Assembly (NCBI GenBank): GCA_030035585.1
Contig: CM057477.1
Coordinates: forward strand, 56,711,447-56,775,446
Length of the DNA stretch: 64,000 nucleotides
Direction of reading: 5' to 3'
From: Dugong dugon
Taxonomy: Eukaryota > Chordata > Mammalia > Sirenia > Dugongidae
Shown: positions 12,091-22,909 of the stretch, in pieces
Layout: every line of letters begins with the position of its first letter
Numbering within the stretch: position 1 is the stretch's first letter
Notes under the pieces: model-generated
Database searches by the model: none
Told to the model about the DNA's origin: nothing
The model's input: the letters and a program-made list of their open reading frames with translations, nothing else
Position numbers and translations under genes: made by a program

Positions 12091-12258
12091 ATGAATAGCA
12101 GAGGAACTTTATCTGATCTAGTGCCACAAGATGAGTCCTTCAGAATGGAAGACACTCGAAATAAGACTTGGGAAGAGCTGCCTCCTCAAAGCAGAGTCAA
12201 CCTTAATGACATGAATGGAGTCAAGCTTTCAGGACCTTCATCTGCTGATGTGGCATGA
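12091..12258 (+). CDS. Small upstream ORF of RTE (55 codons), possible ORF1
   Basis: The frame starts at ATG ('atgaatagcagaggaact') and runs 55 codons to a TGA, ending in residues SADVA. It is open throughout although the downstream ORF of this copy is full of lesions. The RTE copy at 63084-63251 has the same ATG, the same length without indels, and the same final ADVA-stop. Shared residues include MNS at the start, PQSR in the middle and LND. The stop lies six bases before the ATG of the endonuclease ORF in both copies. Some RTE-clade elements carry a short ORF1, so this may be its counterpart, but no function is visible. Confidence 0.5.
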   Translation: MNSRGTLSDLVPQDESFRMEDTRNKTWEELPPQSRVNLNDMNGVKLSGPSSADVA

Positions 12259-12264
12259 TTCAAA

Positions 12265-14750
12265 ATGAGAAGAAATGGCTGCAAATATCCATTAATAATA
12301 AGAAAATGGAATGTATCAAGCATGAATCTAGGAAAATTGGAAATTATCAAAAATGAAATGGAACATATAAACATTGATATCCTAGGGATTAATGAGCTAA
12401 AATGGACTGGTATTGGCCATTTTGAATCAGACAATCACATTGTCAGCTATGCCAGGAATGACAAACTGAAGAGGAATGGTATTGCATTTATCATCAAAAA
12501 GAACATTTCAGATCTATCCTGAAGTACAGCTCTGTCAGTGATGGGATAATATCCATATGCCTACAAGGAAGACCAGTTAATATGACTATTATTCAAATTT
12601 ATGCACCAACCATTAAGGCCAAAGATGAAGAAATTGAAGATTTTTACCAGCTTCTGTAGTCTGAAATTGATGGAACATGCAAACAGGATGCCTTGATAAT
12701 TACTGGTCATTGGAATTTGAAAGTTGGAAACAAGGATCAGTAGTTGGAAAATATGGACTTGATGATACAAATGACTCTGGAAATCACGTGATAGAATTTT
12801 GCAAGACCAGTGACTTCTTCACTACAAATACCTTCTTTTCAACAACATAAACGATGACTCTACATGTGGACCTCCCCAGATGGAATACATAGGAATCAAA
12901 TCAACTACATCTGTGGAAAGAGAGGATAGAAAAGCTCAGTGTCATCGGTCAGAACAAGGCCTGGGGCTGACTGCAGAATAGACCATCAATTGTTCATATG
13001 AAAGTTCAAGCTGAAGCTGAAGAAAATTAGAACAAGTCCATGAAAGCAAAAGTACAACCTTGAGTATATCCCATCTGAATTTAGACACTATCTCAAAAAC
13101 AGATTTGATGCATTGAACACTAATGACCAAAGACCAGACGAGTTGTGGAATGACATTAAGGACATCATATGTGAAGAAAGCAAAAAGTCATTAAAAAGAC
13201 AGGAAAGAAAGAAAAGACCAAAATGGATGTCAGAAGAGACTGAAACTTGTTCTTGAATATCAAGTAGCTAAAGCAAAAGGAAAAAATAATGAAGTAAAAG
13301 AGCTGAACAGAAAATTTCAAAGGGCAAATCGAGAAGACAACTTAAAGTATTGTCATGACATGTGCAAAGACCTGGAGCTAGACAACCAAAAGGGAAGAAC
13401 ATGCTCAGCATTTCTCCAGCTGAAAGAACTGAAGAAAAAATTCAAGCCTCGAGTTGCAATTTTGAAGGATTGTACAGGGAAAATAGTAAATGATACAAGA
13501 AGCATCAATAGAAGATGGAAAGAATACAGAGTCCCTGTACCAAAAAGAATTGTTCGACATTCAACCATTTCAGGAGGTACCATATGATCAAGAACCAGTG
13601 GTACTGAAGGAAGAAGTCCAAGCTGCAATGAAGACATTGGCAGAAAACAAGGCTCCAGGAATTGAGGGAATACTAACTGAGATAACAAAGGGATGCAGTG
13701 CTGGAAGTGCTCATTCATCTATGCCAAGAAATTTGGAAGACAGCTACCTGGCCAATCGACTAGAAGAGATCCATATTTGTAGCCATTCCAAAGAAAGGTG
13801 ATCCAACTGAATGTGCAAATTATAGAACAATATCATTAATAGCACACACAAGAAAAATTTTGCTGAAGATCATTCAAAAGCTGTTGCAGCAATACATTGA
13901 CGGGGAACTGCCAGAAACTCAAGCCGGATTCAGAAGAGGATGTGGAACCAGGGATATCATTTCTGATGTCAGATGGATCCTGGCTGAAAGCATAGAATAC
14001 CAGAAAGATGTTTACCTGTGTTTTATTGACTATGCAAAGGCATCCGACTGTGTGGATCATAACAAATGATGGATAACATTGGGAAGAATGGGAATTCCAC
14101 AACACTTAATTGTGCTCATGAGGAACCTGTACTTAGACCAAGAGGCAGTCGTTTGAACAGAACAAGGGATATTGCATGGTCTAAAGTCAGGAAAGGTGTG
14201 TGTCAGGGTTGTATCCTTTCACCATACTTATTCAATTTGTTTGCTGAGCAAATAATCTGAGAAGTTGAACTATGAAGAACAGGGCATCAGGATTGGAGAA
14301 AGATTCTTAACAACCTGTGATACGCAGGTGACACAACCTTGCTTGCTGAAAGTGAAGGGGACTTAAAGCACTTTCTGATGAATATGAAAGATCACAGCCT
14401 TCAGTATAGATTGCACCTCAATATTAAAAAAAAAAAAAAAATCCTCACAACCTGTCCAATAAGCAACATCATGATAAACGGAGAAAAGATTGAAGGTGTC
14501 AAGGATTTCATTTTACTTGGATTCACAATCAACTCCCATGGAAGCAGCAGTCAAGAAATCAAAGGACACATTGCATTAGACAAATCTTCTGCAAAAGATC
14601 TCTTTAAAGTGTTAAAAAGCAAAGACATCACTTTATGGACTAAGGTGCTCCTGACCCAAGCCATGGTGTTTTGAATTGCCTCATATGAATGTGAAAGCTG
14701 GACAATGAATAAGGAAGACTGAAGAAGAATCATTTCCTTTGTGTTATGGT
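12265..14750 (+). pseudogene. RTE endonuclease-reverse transcriptase ORF, broken
   Basis: The normal product nicks target DNA and copies RNA into it. The endonuclease start is readable to 12522, including 'ILGINELKWTG', where the Glu matches the catalytic Glu of apurinic-type endonucleases. It then hits a stop at 12520-12522 and further breaks. Reverse transcriptase pieces follow: 'FIDYAKASDCVDHNK' (13860-14069 frame; both Asp kept, the usual Phe is Ser), 'GVCQGCILSPYLFNLF' (about 14195-14240), and a damaged catalytic YADD box reading stop-YAGD at 14318-14332. A C-terminal piece with 'INGEKIEGVKDFILLG' runs to 14674. It is clearly inactive. Antisense frames here are shadows. Confidence 0.9.
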
Positions 14751-15100
14751 ATTGGCAACAAATATTGAAAATATCATGGACTGCCAGATGAATGAACAGA
14801 TCCGTCTTGGAACTACAGCCAGAATGTTCCTTAGAGGGGAGGGTGGCGAGACTTTGTCATACATACTTTGGACATGTTATCAGGAGGGATCATTCCCTGG
14901 AGAAGGACATCATGCTTGATAAAGTTGAGGGTCAGTGAAAGAGAAGAAGACCCTCAACAAGATGGATTGACACAGTGGCTTCAACAACGAGCTGAAGCAT
15001 AACAACCATTGTGAGGATGGCACAGGACCAGGCAGTGTTTCCTTCTGTTGTCCATAGGGTCACTATGAATCAGAACCTACTCAAAGGCACCCAACAACAG

Positions 15101-16714
15101 CATCTAAACTACATTTCAACTCCCTACAATTCAGGTGTGTTTTCTTATCAAGATGACATTATCAATCCTTAAATCTTTCAGGTTAGTCAATCACCAAGAT
15201 CAGTAGTACTTATTTCCTAAAAGTATGCTTACACTTTGCTAAAATAAATCCATATTTATATTTTATCTATTGCCACATAAGAATTTTTTTTCCATACTCA
15301 CAATTATGAATCACTTTATCAAATATCTCCCCTTTCCACACCAACCCTAGGGCTTCCTATTTTGACTGCCATTTTGATTAGCATGTTGTTTGCATACATT
15401 ATTGTTTTCTGTTACCATCAATATAAAATATGATAATATATTTTTATTTCTATGATTTATTAGATTATAATAGAATATAATCCTGTTAGGCCATAGGTCT
15501 TTCCTTTCTGAAATTAGCCTGTTCCTTTCATGCATGCAATTTTTTCTTGTTTAAAAATTATGGTATAATTTTTTCCCTGAGCCTCAGTTTCCCCACCTAT
15601 GAAATGAGTGGGTGGAGCTAGGTTATCTTTAGGGTCTCTTCGAAGCTAATGTTGGTTAATTATTTGACTCTTGCGTAAAAGACTTGTCTGTGTTTCATAC
15701 CAAAGTTGCATAATTGCTCTACTCTCCTGACTCATTATATCACATTTGCAGTGTTATTAAATATTGAGACAGCTTGAGAAAACAACACAGTGCCGTGACC
15801 TCCAGTACATGCTCAAAAAGCCTTTGTTATGGTTATTCCTATTTCTTTTTCTTTTTTTAATCTCTAATGTGTGCACCTAGTGAAGGAAATGCAGGTGAGA
15901 AACAGAGTAGGGAGGAAAGAGTCGGGACAGGGGCATTGCTTGGGCCTCATAATGATGTCCCTTATGAAAATGTAGTAAATATATAGTGATTTTAATTTTC
16001 ATTTGCATTTTTACCTATTCTCAATTGTAATTGTAATTTTACTGGCAACTCTTGCCCTCTTGAATGATTTATGTTGCAGAAAAATGGTATGCTCTTCATG
16101 GATGCTTAGTGCATTTTTTATGTTTTTCTTTATGCACCATTCTTAAGTAGCTGATTTATAACCGTTGAAATGTCATTATTTGCCATTTGAGAATGATGCT
16201 TCAACTGTAAGGTTATTGGGGTCATTTCCAGAATCCATCTGAGGAAACACTAACTCAACTCTTTATTTTCAGTCAATATTAAGGAAGACTTTTTAAATTC
16301 ATTTGGAAGCTTGGTGCACAGCCAAGCTTTGAGATTGTTGTTCCCTTCTTCAATCCAGAATAGTTTTTTGTATGTAGTATATATATAAATTTGATTCTAC
16401 CTCAAGCATGTTTAAATTTCTATTGTATCATGATCACATGCTGGATTATGGGATGGAAATAGAATGAGAAAGAGAATGAACAGTGTTTAGAGCTGAGAGA
16501 TGATGGTGATCTAAACTAGAGGAGTAAGTAGGTGTAAAAATATTCATATGTATTTAAGAATTATCTAGATAATAGCAGTAGGATAGAAGAAGAACAAATC
16601 AAAGATAATTCCAGGTTTCTGGCTTAAGTAACTGGGTAGATGGTGGTGCCATTTATTCAGATTGAGAATATCAGAATAGGATTCAATGATGGTGGTTTTG
16701 ATTCAGTGAGAAGG
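15101..16714. other. Unique AT-rich sequence with a MIR fragment
   Basis: Apart from the MIR fragment at about 15571-15630, no repeat or coding region is recognised. The final ~350 bases before the LTR also look unique. Confidence 0.5.
15571..15630 (+). mobile_element. MIR SINE fragment
   Basis: The stretch 'ccctgagcctcagtttcccc' followed by 'acctatgaaatgagtggg' matches the central MIR motif 'cctcagtttcctcatctgtaaaatggg'. Only about 60 bases can be recognised. Confidence 0.65.
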
Positions 16715-17201
16715 TGTCTTAGTCATCTAGTGCTGCTATAACAGAAATACCACAAATGGATGGCTTCAACAAACAGAAGTTTATTCTCTCACAGTCTAGG
16801 AGGCTAGAAGTCCAAATTCAGGGTGTCAGCTCCAAGGGAATGCTTTCTTTGTGGGCTCTGGCTGGGGGTCCTTGTCATCAGTCTTCCCTTCGTCTGGGAG
16901 CATCTCAGCACAGGAACCCCAAGTCCAAATGATGTGCTCTGCTCCCTGCATTCCTTTCTTGGTGGTATGACGTTCCCAACCGTCTGCTTGCTTCCCTTTC
17001 CTTTTATCACTTGTAAAATAAAAGATGGTACAGGCCACACCCCAGGGAAACTCCCTTTACATTGGATCAGGGATGTGACCTGAGCAAAGGGTTTTATAAT
17101 CCCACCCTAATCACAAAATGGAGGACAACCACACAATACTGGGAATCATGGCCTAACCAAGTTGACACGTATTTTTTTGGGACACAATTCAATCCATGAC
17201 A
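16715..17201 (-). mobile_element. MaLR-like solo LTR, family shared with 54131 and 59711
   Basis: On the minus strand it starts 'tgtcatggattgaattgtgt' and ends 'tgacactaagaca'-like (plus-strand start 'tgtcttagtcatctagtgct'), giving TG...CA ends. It contains 'ggaaagggaagcaagcagac' and 'cttggagctgacaccctgaa', and an AATAAA signal near the 3' end. The same features in the same order occur at 54131-54634 (+) and 59711-60088 (+). Open frames at 16804-17083 are fortuitous. Confidence 0.85.
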
Positions 17202-17294
17202 GACGAGTTTGAATGGCAATATAATAGGTTTGTTTATAGTTACTGAATTTGAGGTACACGTAAAAAAATTAAATGAAAATATCCAGCATGAAGT

Positions 17295-17815
17295 TTCTAC
17301 CTTGTTGTAGCCATCCTCCAAGATGGTCCACAATAATGCCCACTTCTTGCTATATACACCCTTTTGCAGTCTCCTCCTACATTGAATCAGTGTGGATCTA
17401 TGAAACCAATATAAAATGGCAGAAATGAGTGTATACATCCCTTTTGAGGCTAGAATATAAAAGCATCATGGCCTCCCTCTTTGCTCCATCTTGAGTTATC
17501 TAACTCTAGATGAAACCAACAGCTATGAGTTGAGGAAACTCAAGTATCCCTGAGGAGAGATCCTCATGACAAGGAACTAAGGCTTCCTATCAATAGCCAT
17601 GTGAGCCATCCTTCAGCCCCAGTCCTGTCTTCGGATAACTGAAGCCTGCAGTGAGAGACTGACTGCAATATCTTGAGAAATGTTCAGCCATAACATCTAG
17701 TTAAGATGCTCTCAGATTTCTGACCCTTAGAAAGTATGTAAACTAGTAAATACTTGTTGCTTTATCCTGCTAAGTATTGGTACAATTTGTCATGCAGCAA
17801 TAGTAACTAATACAG
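17295..17815 (+). mobile_element. MLT1-type MaLR LTR
   Basis: Near the 3' end 'gtcatgcagcaatagtaact' and 'aatacag' match the typical MLT1 ending 'tgttatgcagcaatagataactaatac'. Upstream 'gccatgtgagccatccttca' is also an MLT1 feature. The 5' edge is approximate because the copy is old. Confidence 0.7.
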
Positions 17816-18469
17816 ACTTCAGGGAAGAGACCTAAACTGGAGATAATGATGAGAATAATTGGCATCAAGTCCATAGTTTGGATGGGTTTAGCTTCGGTAG
17901 TGTTTATAGTAAGAAGATCATTGGAGGATAGAATCTTAAATACAGCAATATTTAAGAACTAGAAAATTGGAAAGAGCCCAAAAGAGACTGAGAAGTGGCT
18001 AGAAATGTATGAGGAAAATAAAAAAAAAACAATATAGTAGAAGCTCAGGAAAGAGAATATTTTGAGAACAAGTTTTGTGTTGGGGGGAGGTGCGGGATTA
18101 GGGGGATAGGGCGTGTAGAAATAACATATGTTGCTTAGTGTTGACCCAAAGACAAATATACTAACAGGCAGTAAGTCATCTATATTGCAAGCAGTTTCAG
18201 AGAAAGGTTGAAAATAGAATCCTTAAAAATAATAATAACAATAATTGAGCTGAAACTAGACCTGGAATTGCTCTGAGGAAAGATGACAGTTAGGATCACT
18301 ACCACAGCTGAATACTAAATTTTGGTACAGCATCAAGTTTTAAGCTGGAGAGGAAGTAAAGTTGCCCCGGTCCTCCAGCGTACCCTTTGCTCAAAGCAGA
18401 AGCAACCTACATACACAGATAAAATTGTTCCCATTCTTGATCTGTGATTTTCAATGGGAATGATATACG

Positions 18470-19000
18470 AATATGAACTCAAGTCAAATAATCAACAAAT
18501 GCACAAAGATACAAACCACCATGAATGAGTGTCAACAGAAGAAAACTTAGTAAGATCTTCAAGAACTTCAGATACTGAAATTTTTGAAAAAGAATATAAA
18601 ATGATTGTCTAAGTGTTCAAAACTTAAAAGATTAAATCAAAAAGGAACAACCATCAAGAGAATTCCAAAATAAATGACAGAATTGAAAAAGAATAAAACA
18701 AAACTTTACAATTCAAAATAAAATTTTTGAAATTAAAAAAAGAAAAATCCAGTAGCTATATTAAACCCCAGATTAATCACATATGGTGAAAGAATTAGTG
18801 AATTGTTGTAAGCATTTTCAGTAAAACATTAAGATGGAGATCAAAAAGGGAAAAAACAAACAAAAAACATGAGCTGGAACTAGAACAGGTTAAAAAAAAA
18901 GAGAGAGAACTTTAAAAATGATCTAGAGTTCATCACAGATAAACAAAAATACGGAAAATGTATATACATTTTTTTTTTAAATAAGAGACATTGAGAATAA
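18470..19000 (+). mobile_element. HAL1/ancient L1 ORF1-like relic
   Basis: The segments 'gaacttcagatactgaaatt', 'gaatataaaatgattgtcta' and 'gaaagaattagtgaattgtt' follow the order of ORF1 in HAL1 or old L1M elements. The rest is A-rich and highly decayed, and no open frame remains. Family assignment is tentative. Confidence 0.45.
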
Positions 19001-19174
19001 AATGAGACTAATGGGAAAAAAATGAAGAGCAGACTGAGCTATGCATGAAAGGAAATAATATATGATACAGATGGCATTATAGATCACTTGGGACAGTTCC
19101 ATTAATGGTACTGGGACAAATTATTATTCACATAGGGAAATATGAAATTGTATCACTCCCTCACACTCTACACA

Positions 19175-19265
19175 GTTCACTCAGCATAATATTATTGAAC
19201 CATTACTGTGTTCCAGGCACTGTAGTTGGAATTAGGCATTCAGCAATGATAGGTACAGTATTTCC
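19175..19265 (-). mobile_element. L2/MIR-like 3' end fragment
   Basis: The plus strand reads 'ttattgaaccattactgtgt' then 'tccaggcactgtagttgga', close to the antisense of an L2 3' end ('ttgagcacctactatgtgccaggcactgt'). It is short and old. Confidence 0.55.
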
Positions 19266-19299
19266 TTTGATAAATATATTTTATGCCTTCCTCTATTTT

Positions 19300-19905
19300 G
19301 TTCTATTTGCATTATTGACCCATCTTCCTAGATGGTATTTCTCCTTCCAGTGTGACTTTAATCTCCACATTACTTCCAGAATAATCTTTCTAAAATGTAA
19401 ATCTAATTACATCCTCCCCTGCTTAACGGCTTCTACGATACTTAAAATAAACACTCTATAGTGTGTCATGCCAAGAGGTTGTCATCTCTATCTTCCTAGA
19501 GTCCTGATTTACAATTATAATGTATACATAATATCTTTAAGAGTGTTCAAAGAGTTTCAGTTTCCTGAACACAGTACTCTCATATTCTCTCTTCCCTCTA
19601 GTATTTGTCTATGCTATTTCCCTGTGATGAGTCCTTGGGTGGTAAAAATGGCTGAGTGTGCCACTACTAGCCAAAAGGTTGGCTGAGATGCCTTGGAAGG
19701 TGATCTGCTTCTGAAAGGTCACTCTATGGAGTGCAGTTCTACTCTGCACTTATGAAGTCATCATGAGTCAGAAACAACTCAACAGTAACTAACCATGATG
19801 ACATTTCCCTGTGAAGAGATGTACCATCACATGTAACTTTGTCCTCATGCAGGAGTTGTTTCTCATCTTGTTTAGACTCCATTCAAATATTGTCTTTTCT
19901 GTGAA
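19300..19905 (+). mobile_element. L2 LINE relic, split by a SINE
   Basis: The segments 'agaataatctttctaaaatg' and 'acatcctcccctgcttaacg' match the L2 3' half ('agtgatctttctaaaacacaaatctgatcatgtcactcccctgcttaaa'). It resumes after the SINE at 19815 with sequence compatible with the L2 3' region. The outer limits are approximate. Confidence 0.6.
19628..19802 (+). mobile_element. tRNA-derived SINE with perfect target duplication
   Basis: The head 'tgagtccttgggtggtaaaa', the core 'agccaaaaggttggctgag' and the tail 'caactcaacagtaacta' identify it. It is flanked by identical 12-base copies of 'atttccctgtga' at 19616-19627 and 19803-19814, showing insertion into the L2. Despite strong divergence the duplication is intact. 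Confidence 0.9.
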
Positions 19906-20785
19906 GTAGTTGTAGTTGTTAGGTGCCATCAAGTCAGTTCCAACTCATAGTGACCCCATGAACAACAGAATGAAACAATGCTGGGTCCTGTGCCATCCTC
20001 ACAAATGTTGCTATGTTTGAGTCTATTGTTGCAGCCACTGTATCAGTCCATCTCATGGAGAGTCCTCCTTTTTTTCGCTGCCCCTCTACTTTGCCAAGCG
20101 TGATGTCCTTCTCCAAGTATGGTCCCTTCTGATAACATTTTCAAAATATGTGAGACGAAGACTTACCATCCTTATTTCAAAGGAGCATTGTCTTAGGCTG
20201 GGTTCTCTAGAGAAGCAAAACCAGTAAAGTGTATAAATACATATATATAGAGAGAGATTATATCCAGGAAACAACTCATGCAATTGTAGAGGCTAGAACA
20301 TCCCAAGTCCATGGATCAGAGTAGAGACCTCTCCCAGGTTATGCAGCTGCAGAAGCTGGCAAGCCCAAGATTGGCAGGTCAGAGAGCAGGGCTCCCACTC
20401 ACAGGCTGTGCAGATCGACGAATCCCAGGTTCGGCAAATAAGCTGACAGCTCAAGTCCCAAGATCAGGAGATGAGACGACAGGAAACAGCCACAGGATCC
20501 AGAGGAGCAAAAAGCCAGAACGTCTGCTTATATTCAGATGTAGGCCACACCCCCAAGGAGACTCCCTTTCATCTGATTGGCTACTCACAGTATATTCTAT
20601 CATGGGAGTGATTACATTAAAACACCGAGAAACATGGCCCAGCAAAGTTGACACACAGTCTTAACCATAACAAGCATTCTGGCTGTGCTTCTAAGACAGT
20701 TTTGTTCTTTCTTCTGGCAGCCCATGGTATATACAATATTCTTTACCAACACCATAATTCAGATGTATCAGTTCCCATTTCTTTC
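19906..20785 (-). mobile_element. RTE 3' end, split by an LTR
   Basis: On the minus strand, 20678-20785 reads 'ggtgttggtaaagaatattg', matching RTE copy 11947 at about 14745-14820. After an LTR insertion, 20188-19906 continues 'cctttgaaataagg...' and 'ggacatcacgcttggcaaag' to the RTE tail 'ggcacctaacaactacaac'. A C-terminal ORF remnant of about 60 codons (20116-19934) encodes 'GKVEGQRKKGG', a piece also seen in other copies. It is 5'-truncated. Confidence 0.85.
20189..20672 (-). mobile_element. LTR element inside RTE, 5-bp target duplication
   Basis: The insertion begins 'tgtcttaggctgggttctct' and ends 'gttgacacacagtcttaacc' then 'ataaca', giving TG...CA ends. It is flanked by identical 'agcat' at 20184-20188 and 20673-20677. 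The RTE sequence is continuous once it is removed. Its terminal features resemble MaLR/ERVL-type LTRs ('ggttctctagagaagcaaaa'), probably in antisense. The family name is not certain; the ORFs at 20311-20664 (+) and 20451-20654 (-) are incidental. Confidence 0.85.
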
Positions 20786-22483
20786 TCTACAGCTCTCTGT
20801 CACAGAATTTAAAAGATTATTTACAGCTCTTCTTTACTTTTCCATCTCTCCACTGAAATATACTCATTGAGAGGAGGGACTCTCCTACTTTCCTAGGGTT
20901 TAGAATGATGCTTGCACATTTTTAGATGAAAAACAAACCTAAACAAAAATAACTAAAACTAACCATAAGCTTCAGCATAGATTCTTTTTGGAATTATTCT
21001 ATATTTAAAATATAATGTATTCTAAATTTGAAATTACTCTAAATTATAGACCATCTAGATTTGTTAAACAGAGTGCATACTAACATGAAGTTCCCAATAC
21101 AAGAAGAGTAATATGAAATGAACAATTATAACGAGAGCCTTTGTCTTTGGTCTTGGTCAAGTGATTTGCTTTGGCTAGTAGGATATTAACAGAAAAGCCT
21201 TAAGCAAAGACCTGAAATGTGCTAGAACGGTAGGTGTTTCATTCTCCTTCTTCCATAACTATTAGAAGGACACATTCCAGCTAGCCCACCAGTAGATTTG
21301 TATTTGCTTGTTTGTTTGTTTTTTATTTTTTGGTCCTTTGAAAATGTAGAGGCATACATAGTAATTCGTTGGAGGTAATAGGATTCTGATTAAAAGGCTC
21401 TATTGAACTGTGACTTATCTCTTTACTTGGAATTTGCAAATGCTAATGAATTTTCATATTTTTTTTCTTATGTGCCTCCCAGTCATGCAGTTCACTTTGC
21501 TCCCACTTGATTTCCAGAAAAAGCAACAGTCTACATCCCATGACTGTCCCAAAGTAGGGCTTATTTACTTAGCTAAAAATGTTCACCTCTGACAGTCACA
21601 CATAAATTCCAAACTGAAGCCATGCCAATCAAGATTCCAACTCAGAAGTAGACTATGCCTCTGAAACTAGCACCAGATTTGCTTTTTGTACTGAGCATTG
21701 TTCTACAGACAGGGAGAACTCTCACTGAAGCTATTTGAATCAGTCTGTAAAAAATTTTAAAAGTTTTGTCTGATTCACAGGTGCAACATAAAGAGTAAGA
21801 CAGTGCTGAGTGGAAGAAAAAAAAAATTGAGGTCACAGCAAGAAAGGAGTCTACTCAGGTTACTTAAAAATCTCAAACACCATAAAAGTAAATAAAAGAC
21901 CCGTAACAGGATATCTGGAGACATGAGCGTTTCCTCAACTTGGCAGCTCAGTTATTAGAGCAGAGAGATAATGAGGCCATGCTTTATGGTCCTGAGTGTA
22001 TCACTTATGTTTGCTGTGCACCAAGGCCACAGATGTCACCCCTAACCCTAATCAGTAGCTGTGAAACATGTGCTGTCAGTTGCAATGGGGCCCAGGTGAA
22101 AGAGTTTTGATGGAGCAGTGCAAATCTATCACTGCCCATCAAAAAACCAGGTCAAGGTACAGACTATTGATGGAGTGTGTGAGAGGTTCAGTAGACTCAC
22201 CTCAGGAGAAGATATACAATCTAACAGAGCTGAAGATTTATCAATTTTCAGTTTTTCATCACTGTTCTTTGTTAATGTTGTCTCCATTCATAATTCATTA
22301 AGCTAAAAATGGGCAAAGTGTTGGTTATGGTGGCTGGTTCTGTGGCCTCCTTAACTCGGCTCAAAAAAGACCTGAGATATGACTGGCCCACAGAAAGAAG
22401 TGATTCTTTCTGACTAATATACAGTAAGTATATACATTCTTACATAATTCTAGTAACACTGTCATAACTATATTTGGGGCTAC
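20786..22483. other. Unique sequence, nothing firmly recognised
   Basis: No coding evidence. The segment 21900-22320 is slightly richer in GC than its surroundings and may hold an ancient repeat that I cannot name. Confidence 0.45.
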
Positions 22484-22495
22484 TAGCTGAATGCT

Positions 22496-22898
22496 GGGAG
22501 TCCCTCAGTGGCACAACGGTTAAGCACTAGACTAGTAACTAAAGGAGCCCTGGTGGTGCAGTGGTTAAGAGATCGGCTGCTAACCAAAAGGTCAGTAGTT
22601 CGAAACCACCAGCTTCTCCTTGGCAACAATATGGGGCAGTTATACTCTGTCCTATAGAGTCACTGTGAGTCAAAATCAACTTGACGGCAATGTTTTTTTG
22701 TTTGTTTGTTTTTTGGTAGTACTGAAAGGTTGGTAGTTCAAACCCATTTAGTGGTACCTTGGAAAAAAGGCCTGATGATCTGCTTCTGAAAGGTCACAGC
22801 CTTGAAAATCCTATGGAGAGGTTCTTCTCTGCATGAGTGAAGTCAACACGAGTTGGAATCATCTCGCCGGCAACGGATTAGGGTTTTTTTTTTTTTGG
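22496..22898 (+). mobile_element. tRNA-derived SINE containing a nested SINE
   Basis: The outer copy is split: 22496-22543 ('gggagtccctcagtggcaca') and 22718-22898 ('ggttggtagttcaaaccca' to 'caacggattagggttttttt'). It is flanked by perfect 11-base copies of 'tagctgaatgc' at 22484-22494 and 22899-22909. A second SINE sits inside it. Confidence 0.93.
22544..22717 (+). mobile_element. Inner SINE, short form, GGTTT tail
   Basis: The copy begins 'ggagccctggtggtgcagtg', has 'gctgctaaccaaaaggtcag', lacks the middle segment, and ends 'acggcaatgtttttttgttt' and a GTTT-rich tail. It is flanked by 'agtaactaaa' (22534-22543) and 'agtactgaaa' (22718-22727), a duplicated piece of the outer SINE. It is clearly closer to the family consensus than the outer copy. 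Confidence 0.93.
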
Positions 22899-22909
22899 TA
22901 GCTGAATGC

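Larger units (their letters stand above)
11947..15100 (+). mobile_element. Near full-length RTE (BovB-like) non-LTR retrotransposon, dead
   Basis: The order is 5' leader, a small upstream ORF, a long ORF with apurinic-type endonuclease and reverse transcriptase, and a 3' end ending 'ggcacccaacaacagcat'. The leader lacks roughly the first 60 bases present in the copy at 62884. The long ORF is broken by many stops and frameshifts, so this copy is inactive. The 3' tail is the sequence shared with one SINE tail class. The family resembles BovB RTE elements known from afrotherians; the exact subfamily name is not asserted. Confidence 0.9.

Noticed and set aside
13353-13718. 121-codon open frame on the minus strand
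   Set aside because: It is the antisense of the RTE reverse transcriptase region.
16804-17083. Overlapping open frames on both strands
   Set aside because: They lie inside an LTR whose family has similar incidental frames at 54238-54545.
20311-20664. 117-codon open frame
   Set aside because: It lies wholly inside the LTR inserted in the RTE and has no known protein features.
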